DNA of 64,000 nucleotides, taken from positions 62,001-126,000 of the forward strand of contig NZ_JABTCF010000005.1 in assembly GCF_014596745.1 (NCBI RefSeq). Direction: 5' to 3'. The DNA is from Maribacter aquimaris (GTDB lineage: Bacteria > Bacteroidota > Bacteroidia > Flavobacteriales > Flavobacteriaceae). Of this stretch, positions 1 through 11,049 are shown in pieces. Under the pieces are notes generated by a model. That model had not been told where the DNA came from, did no database searches, and saw only the letters and a program-made list of their open reading frames with translations. The position numbers were made by a program, and so were the translations under genes. How positions within the stretch are numbered: the stretch's first letter is position 1; every line of letters starts with the position of its first letter.

Positions 1-11
1 CTAAACCGAGC

Positions 12-1433
12 ATGGAAAATACCTTATTATTTTCAAAAAACAAAGGTGACCAACCTTATAAACAATATAAAATCATTTCAATAACCTTATTATATCGGTT
101 TGTTCAAAACAAGGGTAAAACCTATTTTATCAAACCTTTTAATATGCTTCCCTTACGACGTATATTTGACAAAAAATTGTTTCAAGGCATGAAGAAAGAG
201 AAACATTGGGCTATTTTCATTGACAACACCTCCAACATTGGCAAGTTCACCGAGACACTTTTCAGTAGCTCCCCCGCTAACCCATTTGAATCACTTTCAG
301 AACTAAGGGGAGCCTTATTCTCCAAACTGACCTTACTTAAATTCATCGATGAGGAAAGTCGACATGGCCATAGTGGCATACCCCATGGAAACCATCAAAG
401 TTTGCATTCCATGTCGAGTGGGGAACAAAAGAGGGTACTTCTGCATCATTTATTGGAATCGAAACCTGATTATTTGGTACTGGACAATCCTTTTGACAAT
501 CTCGACAAGCAGTTTCAAGAAGCGCTACAAAAGCAGCTTAATGACATTGCCAAGCACACTACCATTATTCAAATCATAAGCCGGAAGGATGACCTTTTGC
601 CCTTTATTGCCAACTATGCCAAACTTGAAGGGAATACCATTATTGAGCCAATAACTTTGGAATCCTTGACAAACACAGGGAAGGACCAGGTATTCACGGG
701 TAACATACCCCAGCCTTTAAAACCAATGGACTATAAAGACGACTTGTTGATACAGCTCAACAATGTAAATGTCAGTTATAGCGAAAGGCCCATATTAGAG
801 AACATAACCTGGCACATAGGAAAGGGGGAATTTTGGGAACTAAGTGGACCCAATGGAAGTGGTAAGACCACCATTCTTTCCATGATTACCGGAGAGAACC
901 CTAAGGGTTATGGACAAGAACTCTATCTTTTTGGAAACAAAAAGGGAAGTGGGGAAAGCATATGGGACATAAAAAAGAACATTGGTTATTTTACCCCATC
1001 TATGACCGACAAGTTTACGGGATACCACACGTTGGAGCATATGTTGATTTCCGGTATCCTGGATTCTATCGGATTATATGTACAACCAACGGAAGCCCAA
1101 TTACGATTGGCCAAAGAATGGTTACAACTTATTGACATGTGGCATTTGAAAGACACACTTTTCCACGATTTGACCATGGGCCAAAAACGTTTGGTGATGA
1201 CGACAAGGGCCATGGTTAAACACCCTCTACTGTTGATCTTAGATGAACCTACTGCCGGACTAGATGATGAATCCGCAGCATTATTGGTTTCATTGGTCAA
1301 TAAAATCGCAAAAGAGAGTCAGTCTACAATCATTTTTGTATCCCACAGGACTGAACCCAACTTGCTACCCCAATACAAATTCGTATTACAAAAAACCAAA
1401 GAGGGTTCTAAAGGACTAATTACAAAATCTTAA
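12..1433 (+). CDS. Two-domain ABC ATPase, ModF-like, with degenerate first nucleotide site
   Basis: A soluble protein of two tandem ABC ATPase domains and no membrane segment, resembling the ModF group. Domain 1 (about residues 1-220) has a poor Walker A (FIDNTSNIGKF in place of GxxGxGKS), an intact signature (MSSGEQKR) and a Walker B ending DNP instead of DEP, so the catalytic Glu is missing. Domain 2 (about 245-470) has a perfect Walker A (GPNGSGKT), a weak signature (LTMGQKR) and a good Walker B (LLILDEPTAGLD). In the usual head-to-tail arrangement, the good Walker A/B of domain 2 would pair with the good signature of domain 1, giving one working site. The reading frame has no stop upstream to the window edge, so the true start may lie outside. 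Substrate unknown; a role in a transporter, repair or regulation cannot be told apart. Confidence 0.8.
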   Translation: MENTLLFSKNKGDQPYKQYKIISITLLYRFVQNKGKTYFIKPFNMLPLRRIFDKKLFQGMKKEKHWAIFIDNTSNIGKFTETLFSSSPANPFESLSELRGALFSKLTLLKFIDEESRHGHSGIPHGNHQSLHSMSSGEQKRVLLHHLLESKPDYLVLDNPFDNLDKQFQEALQKQLNDIAKHTTIIQIISRKDDLLPFIANYAKLEGNTIIEPITLESLTNTGKDQVFTGNIPQPLKPMDYKDDLLIQLNNVNVSYSERPILENITWHIGKGEFWELSGPNGSGKTTILSMITGENPKGYGQELYLFGNKKGSGESIWDIKKNIGYFTPSMTDKFTGYHTLEHMLISGILDSIGLYVQPTEAQLRLAKEWLQLIDMWHLKDTLFHDLTMGQKRLVMTTRAMVKHPLLLILDEPTAGLDDESAALLVSLVNKIAKESQSTIIFVSHRTEPNLLPQYKFVLQKTKEGSKGLITKS

Positions 1434-1529
1434 AGTTGTATTTTCACTACTGATGGATGTCATTTGGCAATTCCGCCCAAAAGGCTATATTTATTTACTT
1501 TTCCAGTTCAGCAACCTTACCGAATTAAA

Positions 1530-1845
1530 ATGCCAGTAGAGCTTACCCATCAGATTGAAAATCCCTATTCAAAAATAGAATTGACCGGTGAAAGAACCGT
1601 AGGAAATAAAGCAAAGGGGGGTATAGGTATTTGGAAAAATATAACCGATCTTCGCGAATTATATAAATTGAACCGAATACTGGTTCGTTCTAAGACAGAA
1701 GGCCGATTACCGCCAACCGACATATTTGAAACAACTGAGGTCATCGTTAGGTATTCTTAGGGAAGAAAATTGCGCGGCCTTATTGAATTTCACGATTAAA
1801 ACATTTACGCTGGAAGCAGAAGCCTTACAATGGCTACTAAAATAA
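1530..1845 (+). pseudogene. Decayed paralogue of the following gene
   Basis: The frame from ATG 1530 reads MPVELTHQIENPYSKIELTG and follows the same plan as the intact gene at 1859-2239, but stops at 1760 after about 76 residues. In another frame, bases 1741-1845 encode a tail ending TFTLEAEALQWLLK, matching the end of the intact paralogue (IFTTEKEAKKWLLDS). Between the two pieces roughly 35 residues of the family are absent. The simplest reading is a small deletion that also shifted the frame. A longer upstream start at 1464 (TTG) is possible but does not look coding. Sequencing error could explain the frameshift but not the missing segment. Confidence 0.65.
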
Positions 1846-1858
1846 AAAACAAACGCTT

Positions 1859-2239
1859 ATGCCTATCTCTCTCAAACTGACCGTACATGATGAGTACCTG
1901 GAAGCTGAATTTAACGGCAGTCGTGATACTGTTGATGAACTGGGTGAAACCTTTGAAGCATGGTCAAAAATACCCATTGCGTGCGAAAAACACGGCCTCA
2001 CCAAAATATTGGCCATATCCAAATTGGACAAAAGGCTCAAACTGGACAATACTTTTGTACTTACCGATAAAATGACCGACATCGGATTCAAACCCCATTA
2101 CAAAATATCAGGTGTGATCTATGATGATCAACTGCATTTGGAATATGAGGTCACGGCTACCTTCATTCGCAATTTTGGTTTTCAGTGCGAAATATTCACC
2201 ACAGAGAAAGAAGCCAAAAAATGGTTATTGGATTCTTAG
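1859..2239 (+). CDS. Conserved small cytoplasmic protein, STAS/SpoIIAA-like plan
   Basis: A 126-residue protein without signal peptide or membrane segment. It opens with strand-rich sequence (SLKLTVHDEYLEAEFNG), has a central segment LTKILAISKLDKRL and ends FTTEKEAKKWLLDS, a layout like single-domain STAS/SpoIIAA-like proteins found in Flavobacteriaceae. No catalytic motif is visible. It lies 13 bases after a broken paralogue and is followed at once by a strong terminator, so it closes the transcription unit that starts with the ABC ATPase or has its own promoter. The fold is an inference; function is not known to me. Confidence 0.7.
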   Translation: MPISLKLTVHDEYLEAEFNGSRDTVDELGETFEAWSKIPIACEKHGLTKILAISKLDKRLKLDNTFVLTDKMTDIGFKPHYKISGVIYDDQLHLEYEVTATFIRNFGFQCEIFTTEKEAKKWLLDS

Positions 2240-2251
2240 TTAAATAAAAAA

Positions 2252-2280
2252 AGACCGCTCTAGAGCGGTCTTTTTTTTTA
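2252..2280. terminator. Strong bidirectional terminator
   Basis: A perfect 10-bp inverted repeat (AGACCGCTCT / AGAGCGGTCT) is preceded by an A-run and followed by nine T. It separates the plus-strand gene ending at 2239 from the convergent secDF and can serve both. Confidence 0.9.
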
Positions 2281-2296
2281 TCGTAATGATTTTTGA

Positions 2297-5272
2297 TTAT
2301 TCTTCTATTTCCTCTCCTGAGGCAATCTTCCTTTTCAATGTATCGAACATGACAGGAGTCGCAATGAATATCGATGAATAAGTACCTACAACGACACCCA
2401 CGATCATAGCGAACATAAACCCTCGCAGCGATTCACCACCAAAAACAAATATCGCCAATAACACGACCATTGTAGTTAATGAGGTGTTCAACGTACGACC
2501 TAAGGTACTGTTTACCGCAGAGTTAACATTGTCCCCACCGCGCCAGCCACGCTCTCCGATAATTTCACGTATACGGTCAAATACCACCACGGTATCATTC
2601 AGCGAATACCCAATTACGGTCAATATAGCCGCAATAAAGGCTTGATCAATCTCCATATTAAATGGCATAATCTTACCCGTTAAGGAGAAGATACCCAATA
2701 CAATCAGCACATCATGGAATACGGCCACAACCGCACCCAATGAAAATTGCCATTTTCTAAAACGCAAAAGAATGTATAGGAACACCACCGCCAAAGAACC
2801 TAAGATGGCTAAAAAGGCATTCTTCTTAATATCATCCGCAATGGTAGGCCCTACTTTAACGGACTGCATGATACCTACCGCTTTATCCGCACTACCGACA
2901 ATGAAATCGGATTTGGTAGTTCCGTCGGGAAGGTATTTTTGCAGGGATGTATAGAGTTTATCCTGAATCTCATTATCAACCTCTACCCCTTCCGCTTCCA
3001 CTTTATAGGGAGTTGTTATTTTAATTTGATTGGCCTCACCATAGGTTTTCACATTGGTACCACTACCAAAAACCGTATTCAACTCAGAAGCAATCTCGGA
3101 AGGACTCACCTCATGTTCAAAACGAACTTGGTATGAGCGTCCTCCTATAAAATCGACCCCTTGTTGCAAACCAGGTCCAAAGAACAAAGAGAACAATCCT
3201 ATTCCAACCATAACCGTTGAAATGATATATGCGATTTTTCGTTTGGCCAAGAAATCAATATTCATGTTTGTGAATAGATTCTTCGTTAAGGCAGTTGAGA
3301 AATCCAACCTTCTTTCCTTACCGCTCAAATACCAATCTACCAATAACCTTGTAATAAATATTGCAGTGAACAAGGAAGTAATGATACCTATCAATAAGGT
3401 AGTCGCAAATCCTTTAATAGGACCTGAACCAAAAAGGAACAAGATCAATGCTGTTAAACCAGTAGTGATATTGGCATCCAGAATTGATGAAAGGGCATTG
3501 CCAAAACCATCGGCAACCGCTTGGGACTTTCCTTTTCCCCTAGCTACCTCTTCCTTGATCCGCTCAAAGATAAGTACGTTGGCATCAACCGCCATACCTA
3601 TGGTTAAAACGATACCGGCTATACCAGGTAATGTAAGCACCGCACTTAAGCTGGTCAGCACTCCAAAAATCAAAAGAATGTTCAACAACAAGGCAACATC
3701 CGCAAAGATTCCGGCCTTACCGTAATAGAACACCATCCAGATCAACACAATGGCCATTGCAATCAAAAACGAAGAAAAACCACTATCAATAGCCTCTTGA
3801 CCCAAAGAAGGCCCTACAACATTCGATTGTATGATTTCCGCTTTCGCAGGAAGTTTACCGGCGCGTAATACGTTGGCAATATCCTTGGTTTCCTCAACGG
3901 TAAATGAACCTGTAATCTCAGTACCACCACCGGAAATACCACCTACAACGGAACAACCGGGAGCCGTATATACTTTATTATCCAGAACAACCGCAATACC
4001 TGTATTATTAACATTCGCATCGCTGGTTAATTTCTGCCATTCCTTAGCACCCCTTGAGTTCATACTCATTGATACCGCAGGCTTATTGTATTCGTCATAA
4101 GTATCACGTGCATCACTTACGACATCCCCACTTATTCTTGGGGAATTTGACCTATTTGATTTTAAGGCGTATAGATCAAGTATTTCCACATCACTGGTAG
4201 AAGGTCGCTCCCACAAGAACTTCGTATACTGGATATCCGCAGGCAATAACCTTCGAATTTCAGGCATCCTAAGGTATTCCCCTACTTTGGCAGTATCCTT
4301 AACCGCTGCCCTAAACATGGCATGGGTACCAGGATTGGCAGGCAATAGGATATCATATAAAGGATTTACTTGACTTGCAAGATCCAAGGAATCGGTTACA
4401 TCGGATAATAAGGAATCCAATTCAGACTCTTCTTTTACCGGCTCTTCGATTTTTTCCGTTTTAACAAGTGACTTTAGTTTTTCATTGGCAGCAACAATAA
4501 AGTTTCCAAAACTAGGATTGTTCTGCTCATAGGTTTCCCAAAATTCCAACTGGGCGGTGCTTGACAAAAGCTCTTGGGCCCTTGCTATATCCCTTGCCCC
4601 TGGCAATTCGACCAAAATACGACCGGAATTCCCTTCCCTTTGAATATTAGGTTGTGTAACCCCAAATCCATCGATACGTTCCCGTAATACTTCAAAAGCG
4701 GAAACGACGGACTCATCGATCTTTCTTCGTATGATGGGCTTAACCTCATCATCGGTCATTTGAAAGTTCACCTCATCACTTAACCCTTTATTCGCAAAAA
4801 TATCAGGTGAGGCCAATTTGGTATCTCCCTTAATATTATCGAATGCCTCAAAGAATAGATCTACATAAGTATCATCACTACTCTTGGATGCGGCATCGGC
4901 ATCGGCCAAGGCTTTATTAAAGATAGGACTGTTTGTGTTATCAGCGAGACCTTTCAAGATATCCTTTACAGATATCTGCAGTGTTACGTTTATTCCACCT
5001 TTAAGGTCAAGACCTTTATTCAGCTCTTTCTGTTTAGCCTCATTATACGTGGTATATCCTAATATTGAATTGCCTCCAATGGAATCGAGATAACTGAGTT
5101 CAACTTCTTCCCTTTTCGAAAGATAATCCTCCTCGGAATTCGATATTTTATTGATTGCATATTCTTCAGCATCGTTTTCAATTTTAGCCGTAATAAACGT
5201 GTATGATAATTGATAGATACTAACGAGCCCGAATAAGAAGGCAAAAAGCTTTATAAGTCCTTTATTTTGCAT
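2297..5272 (-). CDS. secDF: Protein translocase SecDF fusion
   Basis: Inner-membrane SecD and SecF joined in one chain of about 991 residues, the normal state in Bacteroidota. It uses the proton gradient to help pull proteins through SecYEG. The SecD half carries the DLKGGINVTLQIS motif, a large periplasmic region with ERIDGFGV and an acidic, poorly conserved insert, then a membrane bundle with GMAVDANVLIFERIKEE. The SecF half begins with the KRKIAYI helix, then GVDFIGGRSYQVRF and a second bundle with GYSLNDTVVVFDRIRE. The first ATG of the frame is at 5305, but a good -7 box lies at 5313-5320, so transcription would start near 5306. I therefore prefer the start at 5272 (MQNKGLIKLF), which also fits the family. 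Monocistronic by its surroundings. Confidence 0.96.
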   Translation of the reverse strand: MQNKGLIKLFAFLFGLVSIYQLSYTFITAKIENDAEEYAINKISNSEEDYLSKREEVELSYLDSIGGNSILGYTTYNEAKQKELNKGLDLKGGINVTLQISVKDILKGLADNTNSPIFNKALADADAASKSSDDTYVDLFFEAFDNIKGDTKLASPDIFANKGLSDEVNFQMTDDEVKPIIRRKIDESVVSAFEVLRERIDGFGVTQPNIQREGNSGRILVELPGARDIARAQELLSSTAQLEFWETYEQNNPSFGNFIVAANEKLKSLVKTEKIEEPVKEESELDSLLSDVTDSLDLASQVNPLYDILLPANPGTHAMFRAAVKDTAKVGEYLRMPEIRRLLPADIQYTKFLWERPSTSDVEILDLYALKSNRSNSPRISGDVVSDARDTYDEYNKPAVSMSMNSRGAKEWQKLTSDANVNNTGIAVVLDNKVYTAPGCSVVGGISGGGTEITGSFTVEETKDIANVLRAGKLPAKAEIIQSNVVGPSLGQEAIDSGFSSFLIAMAIVLIWMVFYYGKAGIFADVALLLNILLIFGVLTSLSAVLTLPGIAGIVLTIGMAVDANVLIFERIKEEVARGKGKSQAVADGFGNALSSILDANITTGLTALILFLFGSGPIKGFATTLLIGIITSLFTAIFITRLLVDWYLSGKERRLDFSTALTKNLFTNMNIDFLAKRKIAYIISTVMVGIGLFSLFFGPGLQQGVDFIGGRSYQVRFEHEVSPSEIASELNTVFGSGTNVKTYGEANQIKITTPYKVEAEGVEVDNEIQDKLYTSLQKYLPDGTTKSDFIVGSADKAVGIMQSVKVGPTIADDIKKNAFLAILGSLAVVFLYILLRFRKWQFSLGAVVAVFHDVLIVLGIFSLTGKIMPFNMEIDQAFIAAILTVIGYSLNDTVVVFDRIREIIGERGWRGGDNVNSAVNSTLGRTLNTSLTTMVVLLAIFVFGGESLRGFMFAMIVGVVVGTYSSIFIATPVMFDTLKRKIASGEEIEE

Positions 5273-5312
5273 TGGTAATGAATATTTTAAGTGTGCTTTT
5301 CTCAACAGCCTG

Positions 5313-5320
5313 CAAATATA
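5313..5320 (-). promoter_or_regulatory. -7 promoter element of secDF
   Basis: The minus strand reads TATATTTG, a match to the Bacteroidota consensus TAnnTTTG. Its distance decides the secDF start codon (5272 and not 5305). Confidence 0.6.
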
Positions 5321-5360
5321 TGATTTACCCTAAGAATTGGCAATATATTTATGAGTTATT

Positions 5361-5403
5361 GTAAAAAACAAAGGCACCCCGATTTTTTTATCAGGATGCC
5401 TTG
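5361..5403 (-). terminator. Terminator after mdh
   Basis: On the minus strand a stem AAGGCATCCTGA / TCGGGGTGCCTT with small mismatches is followed by a T-run. It lies 25 bases past the mdh stop. Confidence 0.8.
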
Positions 5404-5427
5404 GATAACATTTTGCTTTACTTTGTC

Positions 5428-6354
5428 TTAAACGTCCAAAAGTCCGTTGGTTTTCGAAACACCTTCAGCACTCTCTTTCATTTTTGCTTTTTCGGCATCG
5501 GACAATGGAATATCAACGATTTTCTCTATACCGTTTTTACCTAAGATAACAGGAACACCGATACAAATATCGTTAAGACCGTATTCGCCTTCCAAGAAGG
5601 TAGAACATGGAAACATTTTCTTCTGATCGCAAGCAATGGACTGAACCAAGGCTGAAACCGCAGCACCTGGAGCATACCATGCGCTGGTACCCAATAATTT
5701 GGTTAAAGTGGCCCCACCAACTTTCGTATCCTCAACAACTTGTTGTAGACGGTCCTCTTTTATAAATTCGGTTACCTTAATACTATTACGCGTAGCGTGG
5801 GATGCCAATGGCACCATTCCTGTATCACTATGACCTCCTATTACCATACCATCAATATCGGAGATTGGCGCTTCCAAGGCTTCCGCCAAACGATATTTGA
5901 AACGGGCACTATCCAAAGCGCCACCCATACCAATAATCCTGTTTTTTGGCAATCCTGTTACTTTATGAGCCAAGTAGGTCATGGTGTCCATAGGATTACT
6001 AACAACGATCAAAATTACATTTGGTGAATGCTCAATAAGACTCATAGCCACCGTTTTGACTATTCCGGCATTAATACCGATCAGTTCTTCCCTGGTCATT
6101 CCCGGTTTTCTTGGAATACCGGATGTGATTACAGCGATATCACTACCAGCTGTTTTGGCGTAATCACTTGTGCTTCCTGTAATTTTTGTGTCGAACCCAT
6201 TTAAAGAGGCTGTCTGCATCAAGTCCATGGCCTTACCTTCGGCATACCCTTCCTTAATATCCAATATCACCACCTCAGAGGCGAAATCCTTAATAGCAAT
6301 ATACTCGGCACAACTTGCACCAACAGCTCCTGCACCTACTACGGTAACTTTCAT
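5428..6354 (-). CDS. mdh: Malate dehydrogenase
   Basis: A 308-residue NAD-dependent malate dehydrogenase of the LDH-like type, interconverting malate and oxaloacetate in the citric acid cycle. The start MKVTVVGAGAVGASCAEYIA gives the GxGxxG dinucleotide-binding loop, and D31 (VVILDI) at the end of strand two points to NAD. The substrate-binding loop contains GIPRKPGMTREE with its arginines, followed by VSNPMDTMTYL, the catalytic His segment GGHSDTGMVPL, and later GVPVILGKNGIEKI. The length is normal. It has its own terminator and promoter and stands alone. Confidence 0.97.
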   Translation of the reverse strand: MKVTVVGAGAVGASCAEYIAIKDFASEVVILDIKEGYAEGKAMDLMQTASLNGFDTKITGSTSDYAKTAGSDIAVITSGIPRKPGMTREELIGINAGIVKTVAMSLIEHSPNVILIVVSNPMDTMTYLAHKVTGLPKNRIIGMGGALDSARFKYRLAEALEAPISDIDGMVIGGHSDTGMVPLASHATRNSIKVTEFIKEDRLQQVVEDTKVGGATLTKLLGTSAWYAPGAAVSALVQSIACDQKKMFPCSTFLEGEYGLNDICIGVPVILGKNGIEKIVDIPLSDAEKAKMKESAEGVSKTNGLLDV

Positions 6355-6388
6355 ATGATTTTGTTTTTAGTTGTTAATTTTAACGGTA

Positions 6389-6396
6389 CAAAAGTA
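6389..6396 (-). promoter_or_regulatory. -7 promoter element of mdh
   Basis: The minus strand reads TACTTTTG (TAnnTTTG) 34 bases before the mdh ATG. A TTTG lies upstream but closer than usual for a -33 element. Confidence 0.55.
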
Positions 6397-6605
6397 CTGA
6401 AACGTACGCAAAAAAATATGACAAAAATCAGTTTATATTATTCTTCCTTACCAATACAAACTCCTTTAAAATACGGCTTTTGTTAAAGAAAGGTACTGTT
6501 CAACGAAGATATGGCAAATTTAGTGTCATACATCGAATTTTAGCAATACCCAAACAGCCTTCATCGTTATATTTTTATTGACCCCGAATCTATAACAACA
6601 TACTG

Positions 6606-6980
6606 ATGAAAAAGCTATTTTCATTCCTTGCAATCGTAGGCATCATATTTGCCAGTAATTGCTCAAGAATACCAGAGAACAATGACCCCGTAATCGGAAT
6701 ATGGACTAGTTCATCCGCACTCACCTCTAGTGATACCGGAAAAGTATCCACACGTTTTGAATGGATTTTCAACGACGCCTACTTGGGTCGTTACCACATT
6801 AAGGAAAATGGCGTGGTTGTAGCCAAAACGGATTTTAGCTGGAAAGAAGTAGATGGCGTATATACCATCTGTTATCCCGGATTGGAAGACAAGCCAGACG
6901 ATAAGGTTACCATGAAGGATACACCGGAACAAGCTTCACTTATCGATGATAAAGGAAACATCATTGCGGTAAGGGAATAA
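6606..6980 (+). CDS. Small lipoprotein, lipocalin-like
   Basis: A 124-residue protein with a lipoprotein signal: MKKLFSFLAIVGIIFASNC, acylation expected at Cys19. The mature part has alternating strand-like segments (IGIWTSSS, RFEWIFNDAYLGRYHIKENG, TDFSWKEVDGVYTICYPG), similar to the small lipocalin-like lipoproteins common in this group. No enzymatic motif is seen. It stands alone between mdh and a long gene-free stretch and is followed by a good terminator. Function unknown. Confidence 0.75.
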   Translation: MKKLFSFLAIVGIIFASNCSRIPENNDPVIGIWTSSSALTSSDTGKVSTRFEWIFNDAYLGRYHIKENGVVVAKTDFSWKEVDGVYTICYPGLEDKPDDKVTMKDTPEQASLIDDKGNIIAVRE

Positions 6981-7056
6981 TATCCCCAACTTATCGATTA
7001 CATCCTTAAAACGATTAAGGATTCTTGGACTGAACACAATCCATCTTACTCAATTA

Positions 7057-7095
7057 AAAAAGCCACGATCCCCAAAATCGAGGCTTTTCTTTATT
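7057..7095 (+). terminator. Terminator after the small lipoprotein gene
   Basis: Stem AAAAGCC-A-CGAT / ATCG-A-GGCTTTT with a short loop, then a T-rich run. It lies about 75 bases downstream of the plus-strand stop. Confidence 0.75.
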
Positions 7096-7654
7096 TTAAT
7101 AATCAAATAAACCTACTTAATCAAAAGCCCTTCACACCTCCTATGAAGGTTTATCTTATTTCCTTCCAACGATCAAAATCCTTACCCCAAAACAGAACGT
7201 TGTAGAAACTCTTTATACAAAGACATACAGTATTTCAAAATAACATACTAAACAGAATCAAGAGAACGATGTAACACAATTCCCAATAAATTTTGTTTCC
7301 AAATTTTCAGCATCCAAAATCATTAGGTCCCCTTCTATTTGTTTTGTAACACATGCCGAATGTTTACCGAACAACCTTAAGACGTGATATTCATACCATT
7401 AGTATGAAGATTCGACAAACGGTTCAATTTATCGGTTGAAATGCATTTAAAAGGCCATGTGTTTTCGGATTAACAGCAAATATATCAGATAAACCGTAAT
7501 GGACTTTTACACAATTCCCAATACAAACCCCACTTACAAGTACTTTAACCTGTATAAAACAAGATTAAATAGTAATGCTACTTTTGAAATTTTGAGGAAA
7601 GATTTAATCTGTAAGCCTATGAAAAAATATTGATTACCATAAAAGGAGGCTAAT
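7096..7654. other. Gene-free stretch with weak coding-like trace
   Basis: No gene can be supported here. On the minus strand, 7151-7230 carries a short open frame ending NVLFWGKDFDRWKEIR before a stop, which reads like the end of a protein but has no start and a stop just upstream; it may be a gene remnant or chance. A 15-base direct repeat, ACACAATTCCCAATA, occurs at 7274-7288 and 7509-7523. Confidence 0.4.
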
Positions 7655-7696
7655 AAAAAAGCCTCGATCGTCTGTTAGGACAACCAAGGCTTTAAA
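7655..7696 (-). terminator. Terminator after the DUF6588-like gene
   Basis: On the minus strand AAAGCCT...AGGCTTT with a wobble-rich inner stem, followed by a T-run. It lies 22 bases past the stop at 7718. Confidence 0.7.
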
Positions 7697-7717
7697 ACAT
7701 AGTTCTGTTACCCAACA

Positions 7718-8722
7718 CTACCTAAAACCAAAATTAATACCCACCGATAGGGTATTGAACTCTGCCAAGGTATAATCGGCATGCAACCTAAAGAATCCCA
7801 ATTTTAATTTCGTGCCAAGGTTTGCGGTCATACCGCTAGCCTTCTTTTTAATGGAGAAGGGATCGACATATGTTTGTTGGAAAGGTCCTGACTGAACCCG
7901 GTAGGTACCTAGTACATCGGTAGTTGACGACCCGGATAGATACCCTAATCCACCATAAAAATTAATGATGGGAAGCTTTGTAGATACCACTGCTTGAAAA
8001 ACCCAGGTATTAACATCAACCTCCAATTTCTGATCCGCACCATCTACGATGCTGGAATTGGAAAAATCATAAGACCCATCCAAATGGGTATATCCAATAA
8101 TCGCTGATATGGCCACAGGTAAGATCTTATCCGCAGGAAGGAGTTTGGTGAAATCATGTTGGATTCCCAAACCATACATTCCTATTTTATACTCATCCGT
8201 ACTGACTTTCGGCAAGAATCGCGCCTTTAACTCGGTACCTTTTATGAGTCCGACACTCGCTTGGATAAAAGCGGAGGGTACAAAGTTGATGTTTTCAGAG
8301 GCCAATCCGGTGGGCAATTCAATATCTTGCCTCAACAAGCCATTCTCATCCTCGATATACACATTGACCCCCTCAATATCACCCAAAGCACTGGATACTA
8401 ATTTTGAGGTACTACCGTCTGAAAATTTCAGGTTGTCATAATCGGCCGTATTCAATTCAAAGGCCTTTTTATCATCCTTGTTCTTATAACCGGCCATATT
8501 CCCGATTATTGAAATCTCAAAACCTCCCAAAGGTTTGGCATCGGCCGTATTGTACCAACCACTGGAAAGACTATATATAAATCCTTCTGAAGCCGGAGCG
8601 AGATAATCGGTGGTGAATCTTTCGGCATCATTGAGTCCTGCTGCCAATATTTCATTGATATTGGATTGTGCTGCAGCCTGTAAACCAAAGGCTAACGCTA
8701 CTAGGGATACTATTCGTTTCAT
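7718..8722 (-). CDS. DUF6588-like outer-membrane protein
   Basis: A 334-residue exported protein with a clear signal peptide (MKRIVSLVALAFGLQAAAQ, cleavage near residue 19). The mature N-terminus NINEILAAGLNDAERFTTDYLAPASEGF is characteristic of a Bacteroidota family I know as DUF6588. The rest is made of amphipathic strand pairs (FEISIIGNMAGYKN, KARFLPKVSTDEYKIGMYGLGIQHDF, ISAIIGYTHLDGSYDF) and ends in a typical outer-membrane C-terminal strand TLSVGINFGFR. It is probably a small beta-barrel in the outer membrane. No binding motif is recognised, and neighbours give no hint. Transcribed alone between two terminators. Confidence 0.8.
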   Translation of the reverse strand: MKRIVSLVALAFGLQAAAQSNINEILAAGLNDAERFTTDYLAPASEGFIYSLSSGWYNTADAKPLGGFEISIIGNMAGYKNKDDKKAFELNTADYDNLKFSDGSTSKLVSSALGDIEGVNVYIEDENGLLRQDIELPTGLASENINFVPSAFIQASVGLIKGTELKARFLPKVSTDEYKIGMYGLGIQHDFTKLLPADKILPVAISAIIGYTHLDGSYDFSNSSIVDGADQKLEVDVNTWVFQAVVSTKLPIINFYGGLGYLSGSSTTDVLGTYRVQSGPFQQTYVDPFSIKKKASGMTANLGTKLKLGFFRLHADYTLAEFNTLSVGINFGFR

Positions 8723-8738
8723 TTGTATGAATTTTCCC

Positions 8739-8776
8739 TAAAACTAAAAATCCCGACGTTACCGTCAGGATTTTTG
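8739..8776 (-). terminator. Terminator after gyrB
   Basis: Stem AAAAATCC-GACG / CGTC-GGATTTTT with one bulge on each side, flanked by A and T runs. It also lies just upstream of the ATG at 8722, so it separates gyrB from the next minus-strand gene. Confidence 0.8.
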
Positions 8777-8794
8777 TTGTGTAACTACCGTTTC

Positions 8795-10738
<1,944 letters not shown>

Positions 10739-10775
10739 TTAAGTTGTTGTAGTCATTATAATTTTTGCAATCTTA

Positions 10776-10783
10776 CAAATATA
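10776..10783 (-). promoter_or_regulatory. -7 promoter element of gyrB
   Basis: The minus strand reads TATATTTG (TAnnTTTG) 40 bases upstream of the gyrB ATG. No convincing -33 TTTG is seen. Confidence 0.5.
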
Positions 10784-11049
10784 ACCAATACCCTATGGAA
10801 TATAGGCCTTTGGCTTTTTTTTAACCTTGAAGTTATCAACAATAATTGTGGAAAATATGGCCCAAATTATTTGGTGTTTTTCAAGCAATAACTACTGGTT
10901 TGCTTTCCTTTTCCTCCCATAGGCCACAAACAGAAAAGAAGCATCAAATGAATGACACTTCTTTTTTGACTAATTCAACTAAAATCCGAAACTATACACC
11001 TCCCTAGGAAGGCTATCAGATTTTTTTATTTGCTTAAAATCGCTTACTC
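10784..11049. other. gyrB-asnB intergenic region with weak terminator candidate
   Basis: No gene seen. At 10934-10967 an AAAAGAAG / CTTCTTTT stem with an imperfect middle could end asnB transcription on the minus strand; its T-run is short, so this is tentative. Confidence 0.4.

Noticed and set aside
1464-1760. 98-codon ORF as an intact gene
   Set aside because: The first 22 codons do not look coding, and the rest is the front of a broken paralogue of the next gene.
3054-3725. 223-codon plus-strand frame inside secDF
   Set aside because: Antisense shadow of the SecDF coding sequence; composition is Pro/Lys/Ile-rich as expected for a reversed frame, with no start context.
7274-7523. 15-base direct repeat ACACAATTCCCAATA as mobile-element ends
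   Set aside because: Only two copies, no terminal inverted repeat and no transposase between them.
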